A stretch of DNA of 55,207 bases from Pirellulales bacterium (lineage in GTDB: Bacteria; Planctomycetota; Planctomycetia; Pirellulales; Lacipirellulaceae). This document shows positions 27,501 through 36,350 of this stretch, in pieces. The stretch lies in contig JANQOF010000023.1 of NCBI GenBank assembly GCA_028279215.1, forward strand, positions 1 to 55,207. The letters run 5' to 3'. The notes beneath the pieces are model-generated. The model did no database searches, had not been told where the DNA came from, and was given only the letters and a program-made list of their open reading frames with translations. Numbering within the stretch: position 1 is the first letter of the stretch; the number at the start of each line of letters is the position of its first letter. The position numbers were made by a program, and so were the translations under genes.

Positions 27501-30500
27501 GATTTGCATTCCCCCGACGGTACGCGTTCGCGGCCGAGTTCTCACGGACGACGAAGATGCGGTGCTGCCGCAGACAGTACACCTCAAGACCGAACTCTGG
27601 CCCGGGTCCAAGAACAATCTACCCGAATGGGCTCACTGTGCCGGTATGTGGGGCGTAGCCGAGGTTTCCCCCAACGACAAGGGCTACTTTGTTGTGCCGC
27701 GGATCGCTGCAGGGGTTCTTCACGTTGAGGCAGGCATGCCGTCCGGCCAGCCTTGGCGGACAGTCGTCCCCCAGCCGACTCGCATCTCGGCGGGCGACCG
27801 GCACAACGTGGACATCCAAGTCACCCGCGGAGTTAAGATTCGCGGGCGCGTCGTGAAACAGGATACCGGAGAGGGTTACCCCGGTTTTCGGCTGTCGGTA
27901 AAGCAGGCGCCTTCCAAGAACGCAATGCGAAGCGCCGCGATCGCTGTAAAGGTGGAAACGGACGCAGACGGTTGGTATGAAGCCACCATGCCGCTCGGCT
28001 GGGTGTGTTTGCGGCTGCATAGTGCTCCGCGCGACTATCACGACGTGGATTACTTTCGGCCGAAGGGTGAAGCACTAAAGGATCCGCGAGAGATCCCCGC
28101 TGGCGCTAACGAGTTCACATTGCCGGATGTCGAACTTGTCCCCACCACGCAAGTAAATGGCCAACTCGTGGATAAGAACGACCGGCCATTGGGAGGTTGG
28201 GTGGTTTATGGCTACCCAGATCTCGATAACAACGCAATGAACAGTTTTGCCGGCGTACACACCAACCAGAATGGGGAGTTCAGCGGCCACGTGGCCGAGA
28301 CACTCATCCCCAAACTATGGAAAGTCTCGTTCCGCGATTGGTCGGACGTCTACGATTTTGAGGACAAGGACTACTTCCCCAAAATCACTAGCGAACAGCC
28401 GTTGGTGCTGAAGGTTGACGTCGATGGTCGAGCCAACACGCGAGCGGAGAACACAGGTGCTGGCGACGCCAACATCATGCCCAAAGGCCTGGAGTTCCTC
28501 GCCGGCATCCCCGAGTTCGCCGAACTACGGCTCGAAATGACCGAGGAGCAGCTCAAGGAGATCATCGATCGGCACGAGCTGGACGTGCAAACCTCTCGTA
28601 ACGACGAAGAGAACACCAGCAGCTACACGCTCACGACGCTTACTGGCAAGACGGTGATTGTGATGTTTGGCGACGGCAAGTGCGGTGGGATTCAGCGGAT
28701 GCGAGATCAACTGGCTTGGGGTGAAGCGCTCGATGGCGTGCGAATCGCTCTGTCCCCGAAACAATCGCTCGCCTGGCTAATCGACCAACCGCTGAGGCCG
28801 ATATTGACTCCGCTCGTGACCCAGGAAGGTCGTCACAGTTTGTTGTTATCCACCGCTCAGATGCCCGAAAGCCGACTAAAGGTCGACGGAATCTTCTATC
28901 GCCATCCTGGCGAAGATATCACGGGAGTAGCTTATCACCCCAGTTCGTTTTGGGTTGCTCAAGCAGGTGCCGGCCCAAAGATTGTGCTCGACGATCAATG
29001 GCGCAGTGTCGAAGGCAATCAACAGCTCCATATGAAGGCTGGCACGCATCGCGTCAGCTATGGCTGGGCAGGTTTTCATCCTAGTAAGGAAAATGCAAAG
29101 AAACCCGATGAAGACCGGCCCGTGCTGTTATGGAGCGGGGAAGTCGAAGTCGAGGTTAAGTTTGATGAGACAACAGTTGACGGTAATTCCCGATCGACGA
29201 ATGTAGAAGGCAACACAGAAGGTGTAGCGGACATTGTCTGGGGCGAAGTTGTTGATGGTCTGCAGGCAGGCCTTGCATCTGCACATCCAGAAGGATCCTA
29301 CAAAATCGGCCAAGACGTTCCGTTGCGGTTCCTGGTGCGGAACACCAGCAACAAGCCTATTACATTCACCCACCAGCGGGTGCCGGTGTTTATCAACTGG
29401 GATAACTATCGAAACACTCCGGGCACTCAGCTGTTCGGACCGCACGGCCAAGTGTTTCCGGCTTCTGGTGTCGGAGGCCAAGGAATGCCGGGCGAGATAA
29501 CAAGGACGGTTAAGCCCGGCCAGATAATCTCGATGGCTTCCGTGCGGTTGCCTCTCCGGCCTGAAGGTTGGAAAGGAACCACGGTGAATGTGCTGACCTA
29601 TTGTGTGAATCCAGGCAAGCATCGGGTTGCGCTATCACACAACATCAACGGCAAGATCGTGACTTCGGGCATGCTGGGCTTGGATGTCCACTCCAGCGAT
29701 CAGGCGGTTCCACCTCTAACCGCCCCGTGGGGAGATGCCAATGAGGGTATCCGCTGTCGACTGCATGCCAATGAGATGGTTATCCAACAAGCCGAGCCAC
29801 TCATCTTGTTCGTCGATCTTCAGAACCGGGGCAGCGAAACGGTTGAGCAGCTATGGCACGCTTTGGAGTTTAAGCTCGAAGTCGACGGCAAATGGACTGG
29901 CCGCCTTTCACCAGTCGAGGCATCCGGCCCTGTGAGTCCTCTCAAACCTGGGCAGGAATGGATAAACATCCCTATCGTGCTGGAAGAAGGCCAATATTCG
30001 ATGGCCAAAACCGCTACAACGCCAGGAGGAGAAGCGAATTTCTCGAAACTTCTGGTGCCAGGGAAACACAAAGTTCGCGTCGACGTCGATGGTGTCATTA
30101 GTCAACCGATAGAGGTTGAAATTGCCACAGGAGGTACCGATAGCAAACCCCAACGGGCTAACAATGAACTCGTTGGCCAATGGGTTGGTGGTGGCGGAAT
30201 CATGCAGGTGTATCATACCTTTGACGCCGATGGCGGCTACGAGCGGAGAATTGGTAACGAGCCACCCGAGCGGGGCACTTGGCGATTGGAAAACAACCGC
30301 TTGACCCGTCAGATCGCCGGGCAAGAACAAGCGACTCACCAGATCAAGTGGGTAAATCCCGACGTCTTTCGCGTGGATGCGCCAAACGGCAACTCATCGG
30401 GGTACTACCGCATCGATGAACAAACTGGAAGGGTGATCTTGTCGGGCGAAGCCGTCGACGATGGACAAACCGTCGAAGCCCTACTTGGAGATCCAAATCA

Positions 30501-33500
30501 CAACTCCATTCCCGGTCTCTCGGCCCGTTTGCGATTGGTTTCGACGGAAGAGCCGGTGCGCATCAGCGATCTTGTGCATTATGAGTTGGTTGTCAAGAAC
30601 GAAACCGACGAGCCGATAGAGTTCGATTGGGTCACGGGAAGTATGTGGCAACCGGTGGTCGACCAGCAAGCCCGGCGGATCAAATTAATGGGCATGTTTG
30701 TCGGTAGTGGCCGCGCCGAGATGCAACACGTCGTGGTTCCGCCAAAGCGGGAGAAAGTGCTGCATCATATTCGCCATCGCGTGCAGGCGAAGAATTCGGC
30801 CATCGGTGGGCTGCCGACACCCCTTTTTGTTGACGCAGGTGAGTATCAGGTAACCGCCGTGGGGGTATGGGGTAGCACGCCGGCGATGAACTTGACGGTT
30901 CTGCCTGCCGCACGTTTGCAATTCCGCATGCAAATGCCCCAAGGCGCCAAGCCGCGCGAAGATCAAGCCGACCGCGTAACGTGGAACGATGGCAATGGCG
31001 AGCAAGAAACACTCACGCTTTACAGGGAAGTTCACTTAGACGAAGACGATGTGCTGCTGGCAACACTCACCTCGGATGGCGACAGTTTTGGGATAGACCT
31101 GGATTTCGCCAAACAAGGCGCACAAAAAATGCGCGCCATCACTAAGCCTGCTGCAGCCGATGGACGCCGGTTGGTGATTTCACTCGACGGCGAAGTAATC
31201 GCGGCGCCAGTCGTTCGGTCAACTATTGCCAACAAATGTTCGATTTCAAGTTTGAAGCCGGGGGAAGCACAACAGCTTCACCAAGCGATTTTGACGACGC
31301 TTACGCGCAGGCTTTCGGAAACCAACGAGGAGCACAGACGCTTGTCTCCCCCCAACGGCATCTACCGCGTTCGCCCGGAGGATTCAGACGAACCGGGCAT
31401 AGCGATGCAACGCAGCGACGCCGACGGCACCGTGGTGCTGTTGAATCAGCTAACCGATCAGTTCGGCCAGGTCGAGATGAAGTCGATGGCCAACGACAAC
31501 ACGCGATTCCGCGTTTACCTGAACGGAGCAGGGCCGTTCGGCAAGGGTGACGATATTGGCCGTTTCGCGCTTGTTGTCGACGGCGCGTGCGTGATGATCT
31601 GGGGGCACAGCGATCCGGACAAGCAGGGCCGCATGGACCTATCGGCGGAGGTCGCCAGCGTGAAGGCTGCACACAAGATCGCCGCCGGGCTCGGCATTGA
31701 GCCACGGCTCCGCGAACACCCAGGCCATCAGATGGAGGTGAGCTTTACGCCGACGGTTAAGGCGTTTCATCCGGGCGAGCCGGTGATTCTTACGATGGAG
31801 GTCAAGAACTCCGGCGACCAGCCGTTCTCATTCTACGATGGACGAAAGCAGCGCGGCGCAAGAAACAATCAGTTCGGCTTCAATGCGTTTCGTGACGCAG
31901 GCAATGGCCCGGAGGTGCCCGACACCGGCGACGCGAATCATCGCGGTGGGAAGGCCAGTCTGAAAACACTTGTACCAGGCGACGTGTTTCGAAAGGAAGT
32001 GGACATTACCAAGTGGTTCGACTTGTCAAGGCCCGATACCTACAAGATCAATGGCCGCTTCGAAATCGAGTTGCACGAACCCAACGCTGATGAGCGGTTT
32101 GTGCTGTGGGACGATGTCGCACGGGGTGATTGCATAGTGGTAATTGAATCAAAGCAAAGTGTACCTGCGACCGTTCGAGAGGAGGCGAAGCCGGAACCGC
32201 CGCGTACTGATTTCACCATAGTGATCGCCAAGAACCTAATGCTGCTTGACGGTACAGAGTTTATTACCTGGCAGGATTTGGAAGATCGAATTGCCAAGCT
32301 GCCCGATCCGAGCAAGGCACGCCTAAATTACCGAATAACGCATGCCGCTTCTGATGGGATCGGGCGAAAGATTCAGCGTGCCGAGCACACGCGCTTGGAG
32401 AAGAAGTTTGGCTTCGATGGCTATTCGATTGGCGGTATGTCGGCACGAGGATCCCACCGGTTCGACTCGCTCAAGACCGCGGCTGACTTGGTTAGGAACC
32501 CTGAACATGCCGCATCAGGACGCGTGGTGGGCACCGACGGCGAGCCAGTCGCCGGCGCCGAGGTCGTGTTTGCAAAGCCAGTCGACGACTCTGTTGGTTA
32601 CAAAGGGCTCGACGTTTACTTTCAGGATGGCAAGTTGACCAACCATCTGAGCGACTTCGTGGCAGTTTCGAACGCCGACGGTGGGTTCATCATCTACCCA
32701 GACAGTGACGAGCTAAGGTACTACCTGTTAGTTCTCCACTCCGAACACGGTTTTGCGCTCGCCAAACGACACGGGCGCGATTTGAGCGAGCCCATCCAGC
32801 TCGAACCGTGGGCCAGCATCAAGAGCAACATCCTACCGCAGGAGGGCATGGAACAATCTGCGAGCCTTTCGACTCGAATTGCCGAAGGCGATGGGTGGCC
32901 AGAAGTCTCGATCAACACGCAGGTCCCCGACCGTCGGCCCAAGCCGAAGGCGGGCGAATTCAACTTCCCCTGCGTGCCGCCCAATCTGAAGTCGTACTAT
33001 CGTCGGGGCATCATCAAAGCCGACGGCATGAGCATCTCATTGCCCACTAAGGAGTTCACGCTTAAGCCGGGCGAAGAGCTGGAGCTGACCCTCGGTGGAC
33101 TCACGCCCGACGAAGTCGATCGGCTGGAGCTGCATGAGCGACTGATGGAGCGAAGGCAACCGTCGTCGGCGAAGGAAGTCACCGCCGCGTCGAGGGCACG
33201 CAAGAATCCCGACGCCATCATTAGCGCCAAAGTGGTAGACGCTGAAACCGGCGAGCCGATTGACAAGTTTATTGCCCTAGCCGGTACCAATCGTATGGAA
33301 GGTTATGGGTGGCAGTGGCAAACACATACGATCGCCGAATACACGAATGGTGAACTTGTTTGGCCACCCAAGGGTCGTCGTGGGTACCCGACGCAGGTGT
33401 TCCGGATTGAAGCGGAAGGTTACTTGCCTTTTACGACCGATGTGGTGCTGAGAGATGCACCGCGGCGCGACCTTACGATTCGCCTACAAAGTTCAGACGA

Positions 33501-34470
33501 CATCGCCGGCACAGTATCGGATCCCGATGGAAATCCCGCCACTGATGCTAAGGTTGCCGTTGCCATGTGTCGTCGAGAGGTGCGTATCTCGGATGGAAGC
33601 ATCAAAATCAAGTCGCTGGCGCCAGACGCCAGCCTGCGTGATCGATGGGAGCAACCGCGTACCACAACGACGAACGACGACGGAGCGTTCACCCTGCCCG
33701 ACGAGTCGGCCCCTGCACTGCTTGTGGTTACGCATCCCACCGGCGTGGCCATGTTGAACCTGGAGTACGTGCGCGATCATCCCAGCATTCAGCTCGAGCC
33801 ATGGGGCAAGATCGAAGGCCAGGTGTTGTGGGGCGGTAAGCCTGGAGCTGGCGAGTCGATTACGATGTCTGCCCGCGGCCGACGCGATCCTGACGGGCTG
33901 CAAACGATGCTCATGGTAAGTTGCGGCGGTGACGCGACAACCGACGACGATGGAAAGTTCGTGTTCGACATGGTTCCGCCGGGCGTGGTTCAGGTGTCAA
34001 GGCAAAGTGAGCCGCATGGCGAGAGCAAGATTCGGACGCTGCGGCCAGTTCAATTCGCGAACGTACTGCCTGGCGTGCCAACCTCCATGGTGTTTGGTGG
34101 TGGGCGGCCCGTGGTTGGTAAGCTGGTGGGGCGTGACGATTGGTCGGACGTGCGGATCCGCATTGCTCCCAATGCACCGCGGCCCGGCGACATGGGCACG
34201 CCGTATGACCCTTGGCCGGCGTACACGGCGTTTCTTGCCTCCGAAGCAGGCAAGAACTATGTGAAGAACAACGTCGTGGTGAATGCCGATGGTACATTTC
34301 GCATCGAAGACGTGCCGCCAGAGAACTACCAGATGTTCATTTCCCACGTACCTGCAGACGGTAAGGCGGAACGAATAGGGTACTCGGCGATTCGCGTGGA
34401 AACGGTGCTGCCGGGCGAGGAAGACAAGCCGCTGGAGATACAGGAGATAACTGTAAGCCGAACGCGCTAA
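24535..34470 (+). CDS. Giant M56 (BlaR1-like) membrane metalloprotease with long extracytoplasmic multi-domain tail
   Basis: 3311 residues in one uninterrupted frame; the ATG overlaps the blaI stop. N-terminal BlaR1-like core: membrane helices near 15-33, 40-62 and 136-160, zinc motif HELAH at 231-235 with a probable third ligand E272 (RLDQETLADAA), and a membrane helix near 344-362. Everything after is hydrophilic and should lie outside the membrane. Carboxypeptidase-regulatory-like beta domains start near 798, 997, 1100, 1206, 2662, 2897, 2991, 3093 and 3193 (patterns such as GRVVDGEGQPVARAEV). Near 1878 is a lipocalin-like block (LVGQWVGGGG). Near 2150-2260 a SecD/SecF periplasmic-head-like segment is seen (RRLVISLDGEVIAAPVV), with a weaker second copy near 2340-2395, and near 2559-2610 an ExbD-like piece. 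BlaR1 itself is about 600 residues, so the sensor is some ten times larger than usual. The protease probably relieves BlaI repression; the ligand is unknown. Confidence 0.9.
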   Translation: MNALSDYLLTWFADYYLLSTLLLGAALLVGACMRQPARRIAVAWAAVIGLAMLGGLLAVPGWSVVHLFGTSPPPPEPSEIAVEMVLPASSVPTVVYQQPPTELQVLPPYSPTQPVQQGIAKVTPVPAEVREVNVSVYFLFPLAIGSAIALAWLGLGAWQTYRLVSNSAPSTPEVDSILRTLAPANETRPLVRLSHWVATGVALGLMRPTILLPQAYADREDATSLRTVLAHELAHLRGGDLWLLAVLRVLMIALWAHPLYWLTRRRIRLDQETLADAAAAELTSRTTYAEQLVGWARELDAVRPPTLAGAVGLWETKSQLRKRIAVLLDERLTILRDCSRKWKLSALVLCGAAALGLSLLTMEPGKAGADEQAPTANEEEAAEDGAPADFEKFGPAVGHEVAEVIRRANLPFIDDERLQEIEEDFTHFVDAQLQLGEFTTAESLPEEERERILSAIRQHGAKHLNIDRFQQGNLRSLNLAYLGLPDRLLTLKWKLHLAFSNSEKLSREGQAVLDAQRLWMQAYIKTLPLYRAFTIRSALAELKERFADPLCCTLGYPMTDDQFDNFQQQLQEYPTKSELAYVVSHIVQQSLYARYRDFNEFPIPFDDRVVGYGAGRFVHLNFESNRPFVGSMKSLGDIETSATLVDATTGNLLTIPEHSRKPGKFQKWVEEKEQGDFGYDSAHNGGLFGMRGTQLAKLPVNTWVEADAITNDQLRTMLNGREAGRVVPLKKHYQDYQNDNGAPYCYVGVLTNEGRLAVVAVEDFSGRSIGVRTRVRPAGADTETTTSRADSKDTQRDGLIEGRVVDGEGQPVARAEVGLVHDEGKPNEPPTFVATSTTDDQGEFALPYPESDLRTFMSVWAVADDFGPARIPTSTVAGALDQRDNATVQLSQVDDTTVKLVDAEQQPIEGVDVSALAIRVPRSVGWAVPVDWRGRFTGTTNTDGLARVRGVLPDSFSEMQVESDAIGRVHFNQNAFLNMRPESESPHFTICIPPTVRVRGRVLTDDEDAVLPQTVHLKTELWPGSKNNLPEWAHCAGMWGVAEVSPNDKGYFVVPRIAAGVLHVEAGMPSGQPWRTVVPQPTRISAGDRHNVDIQVTRGVKIRGRVVKQDTGEGYPGFRLSVKQAPSKNAMRSAAIAVKVETDADGWYEATMPLGWVCLRLHSAPRDYHDVDYFRPKGEALKDPREIPAGANEFTLPDVELVPTTQVNGQLVDKNDRPLGGWVVYGYPDLDNNAMNSFAGVHTNQNGEFSGHVAETLIPKLWKVSFRDWSDVYDFEDKDYFPKITSEQPLVLKVDVDGRANTRAENTGAGDANIMPKGLEFLAGIPEFAELRLEMTEEQLKEIIDRHELDVQTSRNDEENTSSYTLTTLTGKTVIVMFGDGKCGGIQRMRDQLAWGEALDGVRIALSPKQSLAWLIDQPLRPILTPLVTQEGRHSLLLSTAQMPESRLKVDGIFYRHPGEDITGVAYHPSSFWVAQAGAGPKIVLDDQWRSVEGNQQLHMKAGTHRVSYGWAGFHPSKENAKKPDEDRPVLLWSGEVEVEVKFDETTVDGNSRSTNVEGNTEGVADIVWGEVVDGLQAGLASAHPEGSYKIGQDVPLRFLVRNTSNKPITFTHQRVPVFINWDNYRNTPGTQLFGPHGQVFPASGVGGQGMPGEITRTVKPGQIISMASVRLPLRPEGWKGTTVNVLTYCVNPGKHRVALSHNINGKIVTSGMLGLDVHSSDQAVPPLTAPWGDANEGIRCRLHANEMVIQQAEPLILFVDLQNRGSETVEQLWHALEFKLEVDGKWTGRLSPVEASGPVSPLKPGQEWINIPIVLEEGQYSMAKTATTPGGEANFSKLLVPGKHKVRVDVDGVISQPIEVEIATGGTDSKPQRANNELVGQWVGGGGIMQVYHTFDADGGYERRIGNEPPERGTWRLENNRLTRQIAGQEQATHQIKWVNPDVFRVDAPNGNSSGYYRIDEQTGRVILSGEAVDDGQTVEALLGDPNHNSIPGLSARLRLVSTEEPVRISDLVHYELVVKNETDEPIEFDWVTGSMWQPVVDQQARRIKLMGMFVGSGRAEMQHVVVPPKREKVLHHIRHRVQAKNSAIGGLPTPLFVDAGEYQVTAVGVWGSTPAMNLTVLPAARLQFRMQMPQGAKPREDQADRVTWNDGNGEQETLTLYREVHLDEDDVLLATLTSDGDSFGIDLDFAKQGAQKMRAITKPAAADGRRLVISLDGEVIAAPVVRSTIANKCSISSLKPGEAQQLHQAILTTLTRRLSETNEEHRRLSPPNGIYRVRPEDSDEPGIAMQRSDADGTVVLLNQLTDQFGQVEMKSMANDNTRFRVYLNGAGPFGKGDDIGRFALVVDGACVMIWGHSDPDKQGRMDLSAEVASVKAAHKIAAGLGIEPRLREHPGHQMEVSFTPTVKAFHPGEPVILTMEVKNSGDQPFSFYDGRKQRGARNNQFGFNAFRDAGNGPEVPDTGDANHRGGKASLKTLVPGDVFRKEVDITKWFDLSRPDTYKINGRFEIELHEPNADERFVLWDDVARGDCIVVIESKQSVPATVREEAKPEPPRTDFTIVIAKNLMLLDGTEFITWQDLEDRIAKLPDPSKARLNYRITHAASDGIGRKIQRAEHTRLEKKFGFDGYSIGGMSARGSHRFDSLKTAADLVRNPEHAASGRVVGTDGEPVAGAEVVFAKPVDDSVGYKGLDVYFQDGKLTNHLSDFVAVSNADGGFIIYPDSDELRYYLLVLHSEHGFALAKRHGRDLSEPIQLEPWASIKSNILPQEGMEQSASLSTRIAEGDGWPEVSINTQVPDRRPKPKAGEFNFPCVPPNLKSYYRRGIIKADGMSISLPTKEFTLKPGEELELTLGGLTPDEVDRLELHERLMERRQPSSAKEVTAASRARKNPDAIISAKVVDAETGEPIDKFIALAGTNRMEGYGWQWQTHTIAEYTNGELVWPPKGRRGYPTQVFRIEAEGYLPFTTDVVLRDAPRRDLTIRLQSSDDIAGTVSDPDGNPATDAKVAVAMCRREVRISDGSIKIKSLAPDASLRDRWEQPRTTTTNDDGAFTLPDESAPALLVVTHPTGVAMLNLEYVRDHPSIQLEPWGKIEGQVLWGGKPGAGESITMSARGRRDPDGLQTMLMVSCGGDATTDDDGKFVFDMVPPGVVQVSRQSEPHGESKIRTLRPVQFANVLPGVPTSMVFGGGRPVVGKLVGRDDWSDVRIRIAPNAPRPGDMGTPYDPWPAYTAFLASEAGKNYVKNNVVVNADGTFRIEDVPPENYQMFISHVPADGKAERIGYSAIRVETVLPGEEDKPLEIQEITVSRTR

Positions 34471-34476
34471 CGTCGG
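34456..34476 (+). repeat. 21-nt REP-like repeat, copy 1, covering the end of the giant gene
   Basis: AGCCGAACGCGCTAACGTCGG matches copy 2 at 52668-52688 in 19 of 21 positions. It is partly self-complementary (CCGA/TCGG outer, GCG core). It encodes the last codons and the TAA stop of the M56 gene. Confidence 0.65.
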
Positions 34477-34560
34477 TCATTGCCGAAGAGGTCCAAGGTT
34501 GGCGGCTGCGGCTCATATCACCCAACCCGTCAGCTAGCGATATCGGGAGCACCAGATCAA

Positions 34561-35343
34561 TCAAAACTGCAACCAGCCGCCAAGTTCCAGCATCGTTACG
34601 GTGAAGTTGTACAATCCGTGGCCGACGATCGCGATAAAGAACCACGGCATTCCAAGGCCGATAATCGGCCGATGCTGTTCGCGGATGCAGTTGTACCAGA
34701 TGCGGGCCAGCCCAACGCCGGCGATAAAGGAACAATTCGTGTGCAGTCCCACGCAAACCGTCCATCTCCAGCGGGCGAGTGATGGCCCCGCGTCGGGGAT
34801 GTAGACGTGCAGGTAAATCAAGTTTTCAATCGCGCCAAACAGCACGCCGCCGGCAGCCGCGCATAACAGAATCTGTGTGATCGACTTGAACCAGAACGGT
34901 CGTTTCTCGACCACCCACAGCGCGGCCGCAATCTTCATGACCTCTTCGGTCACCGGGGCGATCACCGTCACGGCAATCAGCGACACTGCCGAGGCGAGGT
35001 CCTGCTCGAAGGCCATGAAAAGCGTCGCCAGCACTGCGAACGGACCGGCAACCGCAGCGGTGACGAGCGTCAATATCCAGCTCTTCGTCCAGCTCGTGGC
35101 CGCGATGTTCTTGGCGAGCCAACTTGCGTAAGTGAGCTGTGACGGGTCGGGCTCGCCGGCGATGGGTGCGTGACGCGTGGGTTCGTCCCATACCACGTGA
35201 TCCACGGCGTCGTGCTCCGTTTCGCGATTGCGATCGCGGGCGAGCACACGCTCGGCCGCCACCTCGCTGTCGTCCAAATCAAAGGTACCGGCCGCCAGGT
35301 GTGGCTCGTTCTCGATCGACGGGTCGTGATCTGGCGCTAGCAT
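34561..35343 (-). CDS. PrsW-family intramembrane metalloprotease
   Basis: About 260 residues from the ATG at 35343; an ATG at 35391 would overlap the upstream gene. After an acidic N-terminal region of 80 residues come several membrane helices with the PrsW motifs: APVTEEVMKIAAALW (EExxK), FGAIENLIY, a histidine in CVGLHTNCSFIAG, and HGLYNF near the end. In Bacillus PrsW cuts an anti-sigma factor; in other bacteria the targets are unknown. It is the last gene of a three-gene leftward set with two YbjQ proteins and converges on the giant M56 protease gene, about 90 nt away. Confidence 0.88.
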   Translation of the reverse strand: MLAPDHDPSIENEPHLAAGTFDLDDSEVAAERVLARDRNRETEHDAVDHVVWDEPTRHAPIAGEPDPSQLTYASWLAKNIAATSWTKSWILTLVTAAVAGPFAVLATLFMAFEQDLASAVSLIAVTVIAPVTEEVMKIAAALWVVEKRPFWFKSITQILLCAAAGGVLFGAIENLIYLHVYIPDAGPSLARWRWTVCVGLHTNCSFIAGVGLARIWYNCIREQHRPIIGLGMPWFFIAIVGHGLYNFTVTMLELGGWLQF

Positions 35344-35356
35344 TACAGCAACGAGT

Positions 35357-35827
35357 TCAGGCCGAGCGATGATAAGCCGTGGCCGACGCAAGCATGGCCG
35401 CCATCACAGCTCCCTTTTTTGCGGTGGCCGTGTTGCCGCCGACGTCGGCGGTTTGAAATCTCACGTTACAAATGGCATTGTATCCGCCCGCTTGAGCTTG
35501 TTCGACGATGCGCTGCAGTGCTTCGCGGCGCGCGCGGACCAACAGCGATTGATAGCTCTTCACTTCGCCACCAAAAATATTCCGAAGCGAACCCAAGAAC
35601 GACTTTAGGTAGTCGGTGGCGATTACCGCTTCGCCAATGAGGATCGTTGGCGGAGGGCCCGACTGCGACGCACCGGGAAAGGTCTTTACTTGAGTGATGA
35701 AGAATTCGCCATTGTTGGCCTCGCGCTCATCCAGTTTCCTGAAGTGCGAACTCTCGGTCCATCCGCCGACGAAGAACCCCAAGGCGAGCAGCAGTCCTAC
35801 GACGGCCACACCAAAAATGAATTCCAT
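35357..35827 (-). CDS. Membrane-anchored YbjQ-like (UPF0145) protein
   Basis: 156 residues. One N-terminal membrane helix (FIFGVAVVGLLLALGFFVGGW) is followed by a YbjQ domain: FPGASQSGPPPTILIGEAVIA, then FGGEVKSYQSLLVRARREAL and the family's AGGYNAICNVRFQTADV. YbjQ forms pentamers of unknown function; older names call it heavy-metal binding. Compared with the classical form it has an added anchor and a longer linker. It starts 18 nt after the second ybjQ gene and stops 13 nt before the prsW start, so the three are probably one transcript. Confidence 0.85.
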   Translation of the reverse strand: MEFIFGVAVVGLLLALGFFVGGWTESSHFRKLDEREANNGEFFITQVKTFPGASQSGPPPTILIGEAVIATDYLKSFLGSLRNIFGGEVKSYQSLLVRARREALQRIVEQAQAGGYNAICNVRFQTADVGGNTATAKKGAVMAAMLASATAYHRSA

Positions 35828-35845
35828 CGGTTGAGCCTCCGATTG

Positions 35846-36172
35846 TCACGCGGACGGTTTCGCCAGTACCACAGCCGTGCCGTAAGCATAGAGCTCGGCG
35901 GCGCCGGCGGTGACGGCGCTGGTCGTGAATCGCACGTTGACAACGGCATTGGCTCCCAATTGTTGAGCTTGGGCCATCATCCGTTCGACCGCTTGGCGGC
36001 GCGATTCGGTGAGCAGCTCGGTGTAGCCCTTTAATTCCCCACCGACGAGATTTTTGAAACCCGCGGCAATATCGCGTCCTGCGTGCTTGGCCCGTACGGT
36101 GTTTCCTTGCACCAGGCCTTTGACACCGGCGATGACGAAGCCCGGCACGGTTTCGGTGTTCACCACAATCAT
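35846..36172 (-). CDS. ybjQ: YbjQ (UPF0145) family protein
   Basis: 108 residues, the standard size. It opens VNTETVPGFVIAGVKGLVQGNTVRAKHAG, continues GGELKGYTELLTESRRQAVERM, and ends with the conserved GANAVVNVRFTTSAV. It is soluble. It heads the ybjQ-ybjQ-prsW set and lies divergent from the SelA-like gene at 36351, with about 180 nt between them. Confidence 0.9.
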   Translation of the reverse strand: MIVVNTETVPGFVIAGVKGLVQGNTVRAKHAGRDIAAGFKNLVGGELKGYTELLTESRRQAVERMMAQAQQLGANAVVNVRFTTSAVTAGAAELYAYGTAVVLAKPSA

Positions 36173-36350
36173 GACGTCTTCCTGCAGTTTGGTCCTTGTT
36201 TGCCATTAAGAGGCGTTCGCATTGTGAGCCAGCTTCTTGCCGCTTGCAAGCAGCACGGGCGGAAAAGCGTTGCCTTTGGCCCGATAGCGCGGCCGCCCAA
36301 TTCTTGGTAGAATCGAGCAACCCGTCGCCTTCAATCCACGAGCCGCTACT

